A stretch of 58,715 nucleotides of DNA. Origin: a bacterium D16-50. GTDB lineage: Bacteria; Bacillota; Clostridia; Lachnospirales; Lachnospiraceae. Location of the stretch: positions 1 through 58,715 of the forward strand of contig RAZA01000029.1 of assembly GCA_003612485.1 (NCBI GenBank). Reading direction: 5' to 3'. Position 1 is the first letter of the stretch; every line of letters begins with the position of its first letter. Shown piece after piece: positions 17,056-24,778 of this stretch. A program made the position numbers and the translations under genes. A model generated the notes under the pieces. The model was not told the origin of the DNA, made no database searches, and saw only the letters and a list, made by a program, of their open reading frames with translations.

Positions 17056-17898
17056 ATGAAGAAAAGAGATTATAAAAAGGAGTTCAGCACCCTGATAGAT
17101 AAATTTGCTTACCGTTACTCCAGATGGCAGGTATGGAACGATTTCCTGAGCCTGTCAGCGCTGTCCCTGGCAAATGTGATGCCCGGACCGGAAAATGGGG
17201 AACGGGAGGAGCAGTACCTCTCCATCATGGACAGCTATCAGAAGGAGGACCAGGAGGCATTCCCGAAGATGCTGGGGCTTGTGGTGCTGGCGCTGGAGGA
17301 GAACCCGGAGCAGGATTTCCTGGGCAGCCTGTACCATTATCTGGACTTGCAGCAGGAACAGAAGGGGCAGTTCTTTACGCCTTACCATATCTGCGAATTT
17401 ATGTCGGAAATACAGTATACAGATTTGAGCGCGGATGAACTACTGAGGGGAAAGCGCTACATCAGTGTGAACGATCCTGCGTGCGGTGCGGGCGCCATGC
17501 TGATCGCCTTTGCAAACGTGGCAAAAAGGCACGGCATCAATTACCAGAAGCATGTACTGTTCGTGGCGCAGGATATAGACCGGACGGCAGCCATGATGTG
17601 CTACATACAGATGTCCTTACTGGGATGTCCAGCCATCGTGGTTATCGGGGACAGCCTTGCAAAGCCGTTCCCGCACCCGGACAACGAAGTATGGTGTACC
17701 CTGTTCTACCACCTGAACCAGTGGCGTTTTACCACCGGGGAGGCAGGAAGTGAGACAGCGGGTGGAATGGAAACAGCAGATGGAATAGAAACAACCGGCG
17801 GCAGCATGGAAAGGACCATGATCAGGCTGTCCGGGAATATGGAACTGCTGGAAGGCGCAGACGGCCAGCTCATGCTGTCCATGGAACAGGCGTCATAA
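17056..17898 (+). CDS. N6-adenine-methylase-like protein lacking a visible (N/D)PP(Y/F) motif
   Basis: 280 residues. It resembles the catalytic subunit of type I/N6 DNA methylases: KGQFFTPYHICEFMSEI, then DPACGAG at residues 140-146 (S-adenosylmethionine-binding motif I), then VAQDIDRTAAMMCYIQMSLLG. The expected motif IV (NPPF/NPPY) is not found; the frame goes from GDSLAKPFPHPDNE straight to a linker and a Gly/Glu/Thr-rich tail. It may be a SAM-binding regulator, an enzyme using another motif, or inactive. The C-terminus contains short GGMETADG-like repeats. Confidence 0.7.
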   Translation: MKKRDYKKEFSTLIDKFAYRYSRWQVWNDFLSLSALSLANVMPGPENGEREEQYLSIMDSYQKEDQEAFPKMLGLVVLALEENPEQDFLGSLYHYLDLQQEQKGQFFTPYHICEFMSEIQYTDLSADELLRGKRYISVNDPACGAGAMLIAFANVAKRHGINYQKHVLFVAQDIDRTAAMMCYIQMSLLGCPAIVVIGDSLAKPFPHPDNEVWCTLFYHLNQWRFTTGEAGSETAGGMETADGIETTGGSMERTMIRLSGNMELLEGADGQLMLSMEQAS

Positions 17899-17932
17899 GA
17901 TTCCGGCAGGCACAGACGAAAGGAGCCAGAAA

Positions 17933-18283
17933 ATGAAAAATGAAGCAGACATCCAGTTCCAGTCAGGCATACTGCGGCGGGACGGCTATCATGCCGCCGC
18001 AGGGATCATAGAATCCCTGCAGGGCAAGGTCAGCCGGGAGGCTGAAATGGAATATCTGAAGGAGTTTGCCAGACAGAGCTGTTTCGATGAAGAACTCAGC
18101 AGGAACCAGCTCCGCTGCCTGTGGACGGCATACTGCCTGCACCACGGGCTTGACGCGGATACGTCCGGGTATGACAATGACCTGTTGGAACTGTGGGATG
18201 CCACGGCGGAAGATGAAGCTGAAACGGCAGACTGGAGCGATCATGACAGCTTTGAAGATTTCATGTGCAGATACCTTGTGTAA
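17933..18283 (+). CDS. small acidic hypothetical protein
   Basis: 116 residues, AAAGGAG ten bases upstream of the start. Helical N-terminus (SGILRRDGYHAAAGIIESLQ) and a very acidic C-terminus (DATAEDEAETADWSDHDSFE). The acidic tail might mimic DNA, but nothing else supports that. No family recognised. It lies between the methylase-like gene and a promoter-like motif. Confidence 0.6.
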   Translation: MKNEADIQFQSGILRRDGYHAAAGIIESLQGKVSREAEMEYLKEFARQSCFDEELSRNQLRCLWTAYCLHHGLDADTSGYDNDLLELWDATAEDEAETADWSDHDSFEDFMCRYLV

Positions 18284-18310
18284 GGAAATCTGAAAGAAAC
18301 CATAAAAAAT

Positions 18311-18358
18311 TTCAAGAAAATGCGGGGAGGCGGGTACTTATTTTATATACCCCTCCCC
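18311..18358 (+). promoter_or_regulatory. promoter-like motif and GC-rich hairpin before the annealing-protein gene
   Basis: TTCAAGAAAAT at 18311-18321 is followed, after a GC-rich spacer, by an ACTTATTTTATATA tract. The same arrangement recurs at 46968-47004. A near-perfect stem GGGGAGG-GGGTA / TACCC-CTCCCC spans 18324-18358, directly before the ribosome site. It may be an element-specific promoter or an RNA switch controlling translation. Confidence 0.4.
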
Positions 18359-18382
18359 AGGAAAAGGAAGGAGAGAAGACAG

Positions 18383-19597
18383 ATGAATGAGATGACAATG
18401 AACAGCGCCTGCATGTATGACGAGGTGGAGGGGATCAGGAGCCTGAACAAAGTGGAAGGGTTCGATCCCAGGAAATATATGCGCCTGATCCAGAATGAGG
18501 GGCAGGCAGGGAAATACTACCTTGACGTGGCCTACCGCAAGCTCTGGTTCCGCTTAAGATACCCGGAGGGGAAGATCGTAAAGAAGATCCTGAAGCTGAC
18601 GGAGCAGGTGGCCATCGTGGAGGCTAGGGTATATCTGGACCGCAATGACCATGAGGACAACTTCATCTCCAATGCGCTGGCGCAGAAGTACATGTCTGCG
18701 GACGGACAGTTCGGGAACAAGTTCGTGGAACTGGCGGAGACGGCTGCAGTGGGAAGGGCATTATCGGATGCAGGATTCGGGCTGCAGTTTGCCGACAGGG
18801 AAGGGGACATGGACCCGGAAGTGACAGAGGCGCCTTTTGACCCGCAGATGATTGCAGGGGCGGGAGGCGCACTGCCAGAAGGCACATACATGGACTCCGC
18901 CCTTCAGGAAGGTGCAGCCGGTGACGGTGAGGTCCTTCAGGAGGAAGCCTTCCCCGGACAGTATGGGATAGAGGAATACATCCCCATGCCGGAGGAAGTG
19001 GGGCAGGCCATGGGAATGCCGCCCGCCATGCATCAGGCAGGTGCAGCACCGGCAGCCTCCAGACAGGCGGCACAGGGAACAGCCCCCGCAGCAGCAGGAC
19101 AGGCAGCGCAGGGAACAGCTCCCGCAGCCGCAAGACAGGCGGCGCGGGGAACGGCCTCTGCAGCAGCACAGACGCAGCAGCATGCACAGGCACAGCAGCC
19201 CGTACAGGGGATGCCGCCCGCCATGCAGAACAGGCAGGCAGCACCAAATCCCGCACAGGGAGGGACGGCAGCCGTGAATGCCGGCCGTCAGGCGGCACAG
19301 AAAGCCAGGAACGCAGCCGCCGGGAATACGGCAGCCGCAAAGGGCGCCAATGCACAGGCGGCAGGCAGTATCCGTAAGGACATGCCCGTGGAGCAGATCT
19401 ATTCCATGTTAAACCGTGACAGCGCAGCGGCAGTGGTCATCCCCATGGGATTCAACAAGGGAAAGACACTGGGACAGGTGGCCGTGGAGAAGCCCGCGAA
19501 CCTGCAGTGGTATGTGGACTCCTACGGCGGCCCCGACAACCTCCTGCGCGCGGCGGCAAAGTTCCTGATCGATGCGGCATTAGGGCAGGCAAGCTAG
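18383..19597 (+). CDS. putative single-strand-annealing (recombination) protein with Ala/Gln-rich linker
   Basis: 404 residues from ATG 18383 (GGAAGGAGAG upstream). N-terminal ~150 residues: GKYYLDVAYRKLWFRLRYPE, LKLTEQVAIVEARVYLD, VELAETAAVGRALSDAGFGL, a layout reminiscent of phage ERF/Rad52-like annealing proteins (from memory, not searched). Then about 170 residues of Ala/Gln/Pro-rich linker including three 12-residue repeats. The last ~70 residues (PMGFNKGKTLGQVAVEKPAN) resemble the small GKxKGKTL module found in exonuclease X-like and DUF3820 proteins. Its presence near the YqaJ nuclease supports a two-component recombinase. Confidence 0.65.
   Translation: MNEMTMNSACMYDEVEGIRSLNKVEGFDPRKYMRLIQNEGQAGKYYLDVAYRKLWFRLRYPEGKIVKKILKLTEQVAIVEARVYLDRNDHEDNFISNALAQKYMSADGQFGNKFVELAETAAVGRALSDAGFGLQFADREGDMDPEVTEAPFDPQMIAGAGGALPEGTYMDSALQEGAAGDGEVLQEEAFPGQYGIEEYIPMPEEVGQAMGMPPAMHQAGAAPAASRQAAQGTAPAAAGQAAQGTAPAAARQAARGTASAAAQTQQHAQAQQPVQGMPPAMQNRQAAPNPAQGGTAAVNAGRQAAQKARNAAAGNTAAAKGANAQAAGSIRKDMPVEQIYSMLNRDSAAAVVIPMGFNKGKTLGQVAVEKPANLQWYVDSYGGPDNLLRAAAKFLIDAALGQAS
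19061..19168 (+). repeat. three 36-bp coding tandem repeats
   Basis: Three in-frame units encode RQAAQGTAPAAA, GQAAQGTAPAAA and RQAARGTASAAA in the linker of the annealing-protein candidate. Unit number is likely variable through slippage or recombination. Confidence 0.8.
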
Positions 19598-19682
19598 GGA
19601 TATGGATAACGGGCAGTGCGGGCTATGCGCTGCCCTTATATGAAAGACAGCCTGGCTTCAGGCTGCGGAAAGGAGGAGAGCC

Positions 19683-20903
19683 TTGTACCAGGATTTTCCT
19701 TTTACCATCAGGGAAGTGGCATATCTCCTGAACCTCCGTATCCGGCATAAGAATGCAGTGAGCCTGGATGCGGACTGCCCTTTCTGTGGGGAGACGAAAG
19801 GCAAGCTCAACCTGAACCTGAAGAAGAACGTGTTCAAGTGCAACAGGTGCGGGGAAAGCGGCGGCATGCTCTCCCTGTATGGGAAGATATACGGGGTGGA
19901 CAACCAGACCGCCTGCAGGGAGATCAAGGACGCCCTCGGAAAGAATGAGCAGGCGCCTTCCTACCAGGTAAGGAAAAAGATGGTCGCCCCCAAAGAGCCG
20001 GAGATAGAGAATGCCCCGCCGGCACCGGATGCGGTAAGGCATAAGACATACAGCATGTTCTTTTCCATGCTGGTGCTTGCGGACACCCACAGGCAGAACC
20101 TTTTGGGCCGCGGGTTCACGGAGCAGCAGATCGAGGAGAACGGCTATAAGAGCACGCCGGTCTTCGGCTTTAAGAAGCTGACAAGGAGACTGCTGGAGGC
20201 GGGATGCACCGTAAAGGGCGTGCCGGGATTCTATCAGGACAGGGACGGGGAATGGACCATCCATTTCTCCAACAAGTCCTCCGGTTTCCTGGTGCCGGTA
20301 CGCAATATGGACCACATGATCGTCGGGGCGCAGATCCGCCTTGACCACCCTTATGACGGCAGGAAATATATCTGGCTCTCCAGCACGAACTTCCACATGG
20401 GCACATCCTCCGGAAGCCCCGTCCATCTGGCGGGCAGTCCGGGGGAAAAGACCATCTTCATTACAGAAGGGCCGCTCAAGGGCGACCTTGCCCATGCCCT
20501 GTCCGGCAGGACCTTCGGGTGTGTGCCCGGGGCGAACCAGTACGCGAACCTGCCCCCGTTCCTGCAGGCGATGAAGCTGATGGGGACGGAAGCGGTCTAT
20601 GAAGCCTATGACATGGACAAGCTGTTAAGGACTGCCTGCAGGGGAAACTACAATGAGAAATGCGCCCACTGCGAAAGCTACCAGAAGTACCGGGAGGGGC
20701 AGGAGCTTCCCTGCGAGAAGAAGAACGTGAAGCGCCAGAACATCCAGAGGGGATGCAGGAAGCTGGCGGAGATCTGCCGGGAGCTTGAACTGCCCATAAA
20801 AACGCTGACCTGGGATACGGATGAGGACGGGGACTGGGCGGAGCATGTGAAGGGCGTGGATGACTACCTTCATGGGCTGGAGCAGAAAAAAAGAAATAGT
20901 TAA
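19683..20903 (+). CDS. CHC2-type DNA primase / TOPRIM-like protein
   Basis: 406 residues. It starts at TTG 19683, preceded by AAAGGAGGAGAG with good spacing. The zinc finger CPFC (about 32-35) and CNRC (about 53-56) at the N-terminus is typical of plasmid and phage primases. The middle region has the TOPRIM/DUF3854-like segment KTIFITEGPLKGDLAHALSG. A C-terminal Cys cluster (KCAHCESYQKYR...LPC) may form another metal site. It would prime element replication. It is the last gene of the block before the toxin-antitoxin pair. Confidence 0.8.
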   Translation: MYQDFPFTIREVAYLLNLRIRHKNAVSLDADCPFCGETKGKLNLNLKKNVFKCNRCGESGGMLSLYGKIYGVDNQTACREIKDALGKNEQAPSYQVRKKMVAPKEPEIENAPPAPDAVRHKTYSMFFSMLVLADTHRQNLLGRGFTEQQIEENGYKSTPVFGFKKLTRRLLEAGCTVKGVPGFYQDRDGEWTIHFSNKSSGFLVPVRNMDHMIVGAQIRLDHPYDGRKYIWLSSTNFHMGTSSGSPVHLAGSPGEKTIFITEGPLKGDLAHALSGRTFGCVPGANQYANLPPFLQAMKLMGTEAVYEAYDMDKLLRTACRGNYNEKCAHCESYQKYREGQELPCEKKNVKRQNIQRGCRKLAEICRELELPIKTLTWDTDEDGDWAEHVKGVDDYLHGLEQKKRNS

Positions 20904-20916
20904 TTTGTGCAGAGGA

Positions 20917-20925
20917 TGGTATAAT
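20917..20925 (+). promoter_or_regulatory. extended -10 promoter of the toxin-antitoxin pair
   Basis: TGGTATAAT (extended -10) about 48 bases before the antitoxin start; no strong -35. Confidence 0.6.
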
Positions 20926-20972
20926 ATATAAAAAGCGTAAAGCGGCCTATGGATCATGGAAAGGAGAATGGT

Positions 20973-21209
20973 ATGTCAACATTGGAGAAAACGATAAATC
21001 TGTTGAACGCCCTGCCAGAAAACCAGATAGAAACGATATATAGCTTTGTGCAGTTCCTCAGCTCACAGCAGACGAAGGAAATGCCCGGAAGTGAGAAACC
21101 GCTGGATGATATTCTGGGGAATATCGTAGGTGTGATACCGGATACAGGGAAAACACTGGAGGAATACAGAGAGGAAAGGATAAGGGAACGGTATGAAGCT
21201 GTTGATTGA
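20973..21209 (+). CDS. VapB-like antitoxin
   Basis: 78 residues starting MSTLEKTINLLNALPENQIE. AAAGGAGA supports the ATG at 20973 over one at 20949. The N-terminus (LLNALPENQIETIYSFVQFL) is like DUF2281-type antitoxins, and the C-terminus (LEEYREERIRERYEAVD) is a charged helix suited to blocking a toxin active site. It overlaps the PIN toxin gene by 17 bases, typical of a co-translated antitoxin-toxin pair. Confidence 0.75.
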   Translation: MSTLEKTINLLNALPENQIETIYSFVQFLSSQQTKEMPGSEKPLDDILGNIVGVIPDTGKTLEEYREERIRERYEAVD

Positions 21210-21603
21210 TACCAATGTACTTCTGGATATGGTCCTCAAAAGAAACGGGTATGATATTTCCGTGGAACTGTTCAGGAAGATCAGGGAACAGGAGGTCCTT
21301 GCATGTATAACGGCATCTTCTGTAACGGATCTGTTTTATATCATCCGTAAGGAAACACATGACACAGAACGGACATATGTTATCATGGAAAACATCTTCT
21401 GCCTGGTAACGGTTCTCTCCGTAACGGAAAAGGACATCCGGGATGCGTTTGGACAGAAATGGAAAGACTTTGAGGACTGTGTGCAATATATGACAGGGCG
21501 GAATAACCGGATGGATTACCTTATCACTGCAAACCGGAAAGATTACAAAGATGTTTCCCTGCCTGCCCTGACTCCGGCTGAATGGCTGGGACTGGACAGG
21601 TAG
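21193..21603 (+). CDS. VapC-like PIN-domain ribonuclease toxin
   Basis: 136 residues. The PIN-domain start MKLLIDTNVLLDMVLKR contains the first acidic residue D6 and the Thr-Asn pair. Further conserved parts are CITASSVTDLFYIIRKE and a later acidic cluster KWKDFEDCVQY, before MDYLITANRKDYK. PIN toxins cut tRNA or rRNA when the antitoxin is lost, stabilising the replicon. GGAACGG overlaps the antitoxin end. Confidence 0.85.
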   Translation: MKLLIDTNVLLDMVLKRNGYDISVELFRKIREQEVLACITASSVTDLFYIIRKETHDTERTYVIMENIFCLVTVLSVTEKDIRDAFGQKWKDFEDCVQYMTGRNNRMDYLITANRKDYKDVSLPALTPAEWLGLDR

Positions 21604-21641
21604 TATGCAGGGTAATCCATCATAAAGCATAATTTATTTCA

Positions 21642-21675
21642 GGGCGGACTTCCATATGGGGTTCCGTCCTTTTTT
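21642..21675 (+). terminator. terminator after the toxin-antitoxin pair
   Basis: Twelve-bp stem (GGGCGGACTTCC with GGGGTTCCGTCC, one mismatch and wobble pairs) followed by TTTTTT. Confidence 0.75.
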
Positions 21676-21685
21676 ATGCACACAA

Positions 21686-21747
21686 TATGTAAAATCCCCT
21701 GTTTTTTACATACCGCTGTTGGCTTTTACTTACACCATGCGTATAAA
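21686..21747 (+). promoter_or_regulatory. par promoter with centromere-like repeats
   Basis: A perfect 9-bp inverted repeat TATGTAAAA (21686-21694) / TTTTACATA (21704-21712) and a related TTTTACTTACACC (21724-21736) lie over a promoter TTGGCT (21719), 17 bases, TATAAA (21742). This is the expected layout of a parC site bound by ParR. Confidence 0.6.
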
Positions 21748-21779
21748 ACAGTAAATAAAACATAAAGGAGTTGACAGCT

Positions 21780-22706
21780 ATGTACCAGAAGATCATCGTG
21801 CCCATAGACCACGGGAACAGGAACATGAAGACCGAGCATAAAGTATTCACTTCCGGATTTGTGGAGGGCGACTGCAGGCCCGCGCTGGGGGAGTACCTGC
21901 ATTATAATGGGCGCTATTATGCCCTTGCGGAGCAGCGGATACCCTATATGCGGGATAAGACGGTGGATGACCGTTTCTTCATCCTGACACTGTTCGCGGT
22001 GGCGATGGAGGCGGAGAAGCAGATGCTCAATGCGCAGGACACCATCCTCCAGGCAGTGCTGCCGGTGGGGCTGCCCCCGAAGCATTACGGCGCACTGTAC
22101 CGGAAGTTCGAGGATTATTTCAGGGGCAGGGGCATCCAGAGGTTCACCTATAAGGGCATCCCCTATAAGGTGGAGATAATGGATGCGGCTGCTTTCCCAC
22201 AGGATTATGCGGCAGCCATGACCGTCTACCAGAGGATAGCGGAGTTCAATAAGGTCATCACGGTGGACATCGGGGGTTTCACGCTGGATTACCTGCTGAT
22301 CCGGGGCGGCAGGCCGGACCTTGGGGTATGCGACTCGCTGGAGAAGGGCGTCATCAAGCTGTACAATGACGTGGCCTCCCGCATCAATTCCGAGAAGGAC
22401 ATCCTGCTGGACGACACGGACATCGACCGGATCATCTGGGGAGAGAGGACGGACTATGACGGGGAGGTCCTGCGCATCGTTGGGGACATGACCAGGACTT
22501 TCGTGGACGACATCCTGGGGACGCTCCGGGAGCGGGGGCTTGACTTAAAGACAAGCTGCATGGTGTTCATCGGCGGCGGGGCCATGCTGCTTAAGAAATA
22601 TCTGGAAAGCTCGGACAAGATCGGGCGCAGCATCTTCGTAGAGGACATCTGCGCCAATGCGAAGGGCTACGGCCTGCTCTACCAGATACAGAGGAAAGGC
22701 AGGTAA
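21780..22706 (+). CDS. parM: ParM-like actin ATPase for replicon segregation
   Basis: 308 residues. Actin-fold motifs are visible: phosphate-1 loop PIDHGNRNMKTEH at the N-terminus, phosphate-2 TVDIGGFTLDYLLI near residue 160, and the adenosine loop MVFIGGGAMLLKKYL near 260. The start at 21780 has AAAGGAG 8 bases upstream; TTG at 21771 is rejected. ParM filaments push sister replicons apart when capped by ParR on parC. The ParR-like gene follows 5 bp later. This strongly suggests a plasmid or plasmid-like phase for the element. Confidence 0.88.
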   Translation: MYQKIIVPIDHGNRNMKTEHKVFTSGFVEGDCRPALGEYLHYNGRYYALAEQRIPYMRDKTVDDRFFILTLFAVAMEAEKQMLNAQDTILQAVLPVGLPPKHYGALYRKFEDYFRGRGIQRFTYKGIPYKVEIMDAAAFPQDYAAAMTVYQRIAEFNKVITVDIGGFTLDYLLIRGGRPDLGVCDSLEKGVIKLYNDVASRINSEKDILLDDTDIDRIIWGERTDYDGEVLRIVGDMTRTFVDDILGTLRERGLDLKTSCMVFIGGGAMLLKKYLESSDKIGRSIFVEDICANAKGYGLLYQIQRKGR

Positions 22707-22711
22707 CTGCC

Positions 22712-23086
22712 ATGGGGAAAAAGAACGCATTTGTGACCACCATAGGGTTCAACAAAAACGATCCAGCCCATGTGCAGGTGGCGGAGTTCCTGAACAGTAT
22801 GGAACGGGGGAAGGCGCAGTACATCGTCAATGCGGTGCTGGCATACCAGAACGGGGCGCAGGCCGGGGATATGCCCCATGCAGGGCAGGCGGTGGACTAT
22901 GAGAGGATACGGCAGTTTGTGCTGCAGGTGATCCGGGAGCACGAAAGGCAGGAGGCGCCTCACACAGATATGGCGGAAGAGCCGGCCAGAGCGGATGCTG
23001 CTAAGGAAAGGGAGGGAGCTTCTTTTGGATTTGACGAGGATGCTTTAAGCGGCATCATGTCATCACTGGAGGCGTTCAAGAGGTAA
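22712..23086 (+). CDS. parR: ParR-like centromere-binding protein
   Basis: 124 residues. The N-terminal ribbon-helix-helix-like segment VTTIGFNKNDPAHVQVAEFL, then GKAQYIVNAVLAYQNG, fits small ParR proteins paired with ParM. The C-terminus (FDEDALSGIMSSLEAFKR) is a likely ParM-capping tail. It directly follows parM, with its ribosome site in the intergenic junction. Identified by pattern and position, not by search. Confidence 0.72.
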   Translation: MGKKNAFVTTIGFNKNDPAHVQVAEFLNSMERGKAQYIVNAVLAYQNGAQAGDMPHAGQAVDYERIRQFVLQVIREHERQEAPHTDMAEEPARADAAKEREGASFGFDEDALSGIMSSLEAFKR

Positions 23087-23090
23087 GGGA

Positions 23091-23135
23091 AAGGGAGCCT
23101 GCAGGACATTCTTCATTGTCCCGGCTCCCTTTTTC
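23091..23135 (+). terminator. terminator after parMR
   Basis: AAGGGAGCC / GGCTCCCTT stem with an inner GGACA/TGTCC stem, followed by TTTTTCC. It overlaps the 3' end of the convergent Xre gene. Confidence 0.75.
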
Positions 23136-23367
23136 CAAGCAGCTCGTCAGTGGATATGTTAAAATATTCGGAGAGGATCGCCACCTCATAGTCCGGGACG
23201 AAGCGGCTGCCCTGTTCGATCCGCAGGATGGTCAGGTCGCTGCATTCCATGCCCAGGAGCTGGAGCCTGCCTGCAAGGGCGGCCTGGGAAAGACCCTGGG
23301 CGGTGCGGAGCTGCTTCACTTTCGGTTCTATGATGTTTTTGGATGTACCGTTCCAGTAGATTTTCAT
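23113..23367 (-). CDS. Xre-family repressor
   Basis: 84 residues with a classic helix-turn-helix: KVKQLRTAQGLSQAALAGRL, SDLTILRIEQGSRFVPDYEV, then AILSEYFNISTDELLGK. It is divergent from the hypothetical gene at 23508. Two identical 19-bp sequences lie in the shared upstream region and are probably its operators, so it likely represses itself and the neighbour. Confidence 0.85.
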   Translation of the reverse strand: MKIYWNGTSKNIIEPKVKQLRTAQGLSQAALAGRLQLLGMECSDLTILRIEQGSRFVPDYEVAILSEYFNISTDELLGKREPGQ

Positions 23368-23379
23368 ATACAGCCTTCC

Positions 23380-23451
23380 CTTCTAAAGATGAAGTATATG
23401 AATTGATTTTACCGAAATGGCGTGATAATATACTTCTAAAGATGAAGTATA
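23380..23451. promoter_or_regulatory. two identical 19-bp operator repeats
   Basis: CTTCTAAAGATGAAGTATA occurs at 23380-23398 and 23433-23451, 53 bp apart. Each copy contains an internal CTTC/GAAG dyad. They sit between the Xre gene and the divergent hypothetical gene. Confidence 0.75.
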
Positions 23452-23507
23452 GAGAAGTAAGGGAGAGATATTGGTGGAATCGGGGAATACTGGGAGGTAA
23501 GTAAGAT

Positions 23508-23864
23508 ATGGCAAAGGAGATTTTTACAATGAGTGACGTATGGTTAAAGTTTGCCCAGTTTTTAGGCACTTTGAACGGGGAGAATGTCAAACGGGAGAGC
23601 TATGTGCGCACGCCGGAATATGAAGCGGCTCTGGAGGCATGGAAGAAAACAGAGCAGGAATGGGAGGCATTTCTGGAAAGTCTGCCTGCAGGAGAGCAGG
23701 AAAAGGCAGAGGAGATGAAGGAGCGCCTGGAGGATTTTTCATCTGCTCAGGAGAAGCGTGCCTACATCCAGGGCTATGCGGACTGTATCCAGGTATTGTT
23801 CCATATGGGACTCCTGAAGGAGAACGAGGGGCTGAGGTGGGCAGAGAAGATGGATGGGCATTGA
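23508..23864 (+). CDS. hypothetical protein (DUF6809-like style)
   Basis: 118 residues, mostly helical and charged, with a conserved-looking C-terminal block EKRAYIQGYADCIQVLFHMG. Two starts are possible: 23508 (GGGAGG upstream) and 23529 (AAGGAG upstream). It is controlled by the neighbouring Xre operators. The C-terminal block recalls small Clostridia proteins of unknown function; that family label is from memory. Confidence 0.65.
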   Translation: MAKEIFTMSDVWLKFAQFLGTLNGENVKRESYVRTPEYEAALEAWKKTEQEWEAFLESLPAGEQEKAEEMKERLEDFSSAQEKRAYIQGYADCIQVLFHMGLLKENEGLRWAEKMDGH

Positions 23865-23949
23865 AAGATGGCCCTGGAAAATGGAGATCAGTGAAATATG
23901 GCATGAAGAACTACCTACCGGCCAGTGGATGGCCAACGGCATCCTGTTC

Positions 23950-24201
23950 TTATCTTTCCGTCCCGTCAATCAGATAGGCATAGCTGACGCCCAGCACCTC
24001 CGATAAAGCCCGCAGTTCAATATCCGTCACATACCTTTTATTGGTCTCAATGCGTGTGATCACGTTCTTGTCCATGTCATATCCGGCAAGCTGCAGCTTA
24101 TGGGCAAGATCCCTTTGCGAGAGGTTCTGCTGTCTCCTGAGTTCTATGAGCCGGCTGCTGACCAGATTCTTTTCTCCTGATGATCCTGTTGGTTTTGGCA
24201 T
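23950..24201 (-). CDS. Xre-family repressor
   Basis: 83 residues from the ATG at 24201 (TGGAGGATACT upstream; the longer frame to 24279 is unsupported). The helix-turn-helix is LIELRRQQNLSQRDLAHKLQ, then DKNVITRIETNKRYVTDIEL, ending SEVLGVSYAYLIDG. It is divergent from the small gene at 24327. The intervening DNA holds a long perfect inverted repeat, the likely operator. Confidence 0.85.
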   Translation of the reverse strand: MPKPTGSSGEKNLVSSRLIELRRQQNLSQRDLAHKLQLAGYDMDKNVITRIETNKRYVTDIELRALSEVLGVSYAYLIDGTER

Positions 24202-24236
24202 AGTATCCTCCATTAGTGTCGAAATGTGTCGAGAAG

Positions 24237-24313
24237 TTTGTCTCACTTTTTGCACCACTACTATTGATTTTAGTAGCATTCCATATTAAAATCGGTTGTA
24301 AAAGTGAGACAAA
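24237..24313. promoter_or_regulatory. operator with nested inverted repeats
   Basis: TTTGTCTCACTTTT (24237-24250) and its exact inverse AAAAGTGAGACAAA (24300-24313) enclose a second dyad CTACTA/TAGTAG. It lies between the divergent Xre and small helical-protein genes. Confidence 0.7.
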
Positions 24314-24326
24314 AGGAGGATGCACT

Positions 24327-24608
24327 ATGCAGAAGGAACAGATTTTTGAGAAGATGAACGGATTTCTGGCAGAAGGATCACATTCCCTGCCAGAGCAGGC
24401 TGACATTGAGGATGAATTTGCCGAGGGGAAAGAGTGCTGCCTTTTGTATGAAGGTGTGTACCAGGCAGGACGTAATCTGTGCGAACGTCTGGGAGAAGAT
24501 GAGGATGAAGATGTGGAGACTATCCTGAACGGCATGGAGAGGATTACCAGACTGGTATCCTTGAAAATGTATGAATATGGCAGGCGCGAGGCAGTAGCTG
24601 CTATCTGA
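24327..24608 (+). CDS. small conserved helical protein (DUF6809-like)
   Basis: 93 residues starting MQKEQIFEKMNGFLAEGSHS, with the block CCLLYEGVYQAGRNLCERLG and an acidic run EDEDEDVETILNG. AAAGGAGGA precedes the ATG at 24327. Its last ~35 codons and the following terminator are duplicated at 26001-26161. Similar small proteins are common beside Xre regulators in Clostridia; function unknown. Confidence 0.7.
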   Translation: MQKEQIFEKMNGFLAEGSHSLPEQADIEDEFAEGKECCLLYEGVYQAGRNLCERLGEDEDEDVETILNGMERITRLVSLKMYEYGRREAVAAI

Positions 24609-24625
24609 TATGTGGCTGTACAGGG

Positions 24626-24661
24626 CCGGGGAAGGTTTGTCAAGTGTCTTCCCCGGTCTTT
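24626..24661 (+). terminator. terminator, copy 1 of a repeated unit
   Basis: Perfect 9-bp stem CCGGGGAAG/CTTCCCCGG followed by TCTTTAT. Related stems occur at 26126 and 28354. Confidence 0.75.
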
Positions 24662-24663
24662 AT

Positions 24664-24709
24664 CTGTCTTTCGGGGAAAAAATCTGTACATCGGGATAAG
24701 GTGTATGAT
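24664..24709 (+). promoter_or_regulatory. LytTR-type direct-repeat promoter (box a)
   Basis: Half-sites CTGTCTTTCGGG (24664) and CTGTACATCGGG (24684) are exactly 20 bp apart, followed by a -10-like TATGAT (24704-24709) with no -35. The arrangement fits activation by an AgrA/LytTR regulator such as the one at 28541. It drives the membrane protein at 24779. Confidence 0.6.
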
Positions 24710-24778
24710 GTTTAGAAGGGTTTATGTTACAGTTAAGCTAATTTGTAAGCTAATTTGCACGATGAAAGGAGCTTTGTT

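Noticed and set aside
19061..19168. Possible CRISPR-like repeats
   Set aside because: The repeats are head-to-tail without spacers and encode an in-frame protein linker. No cas genes are present.
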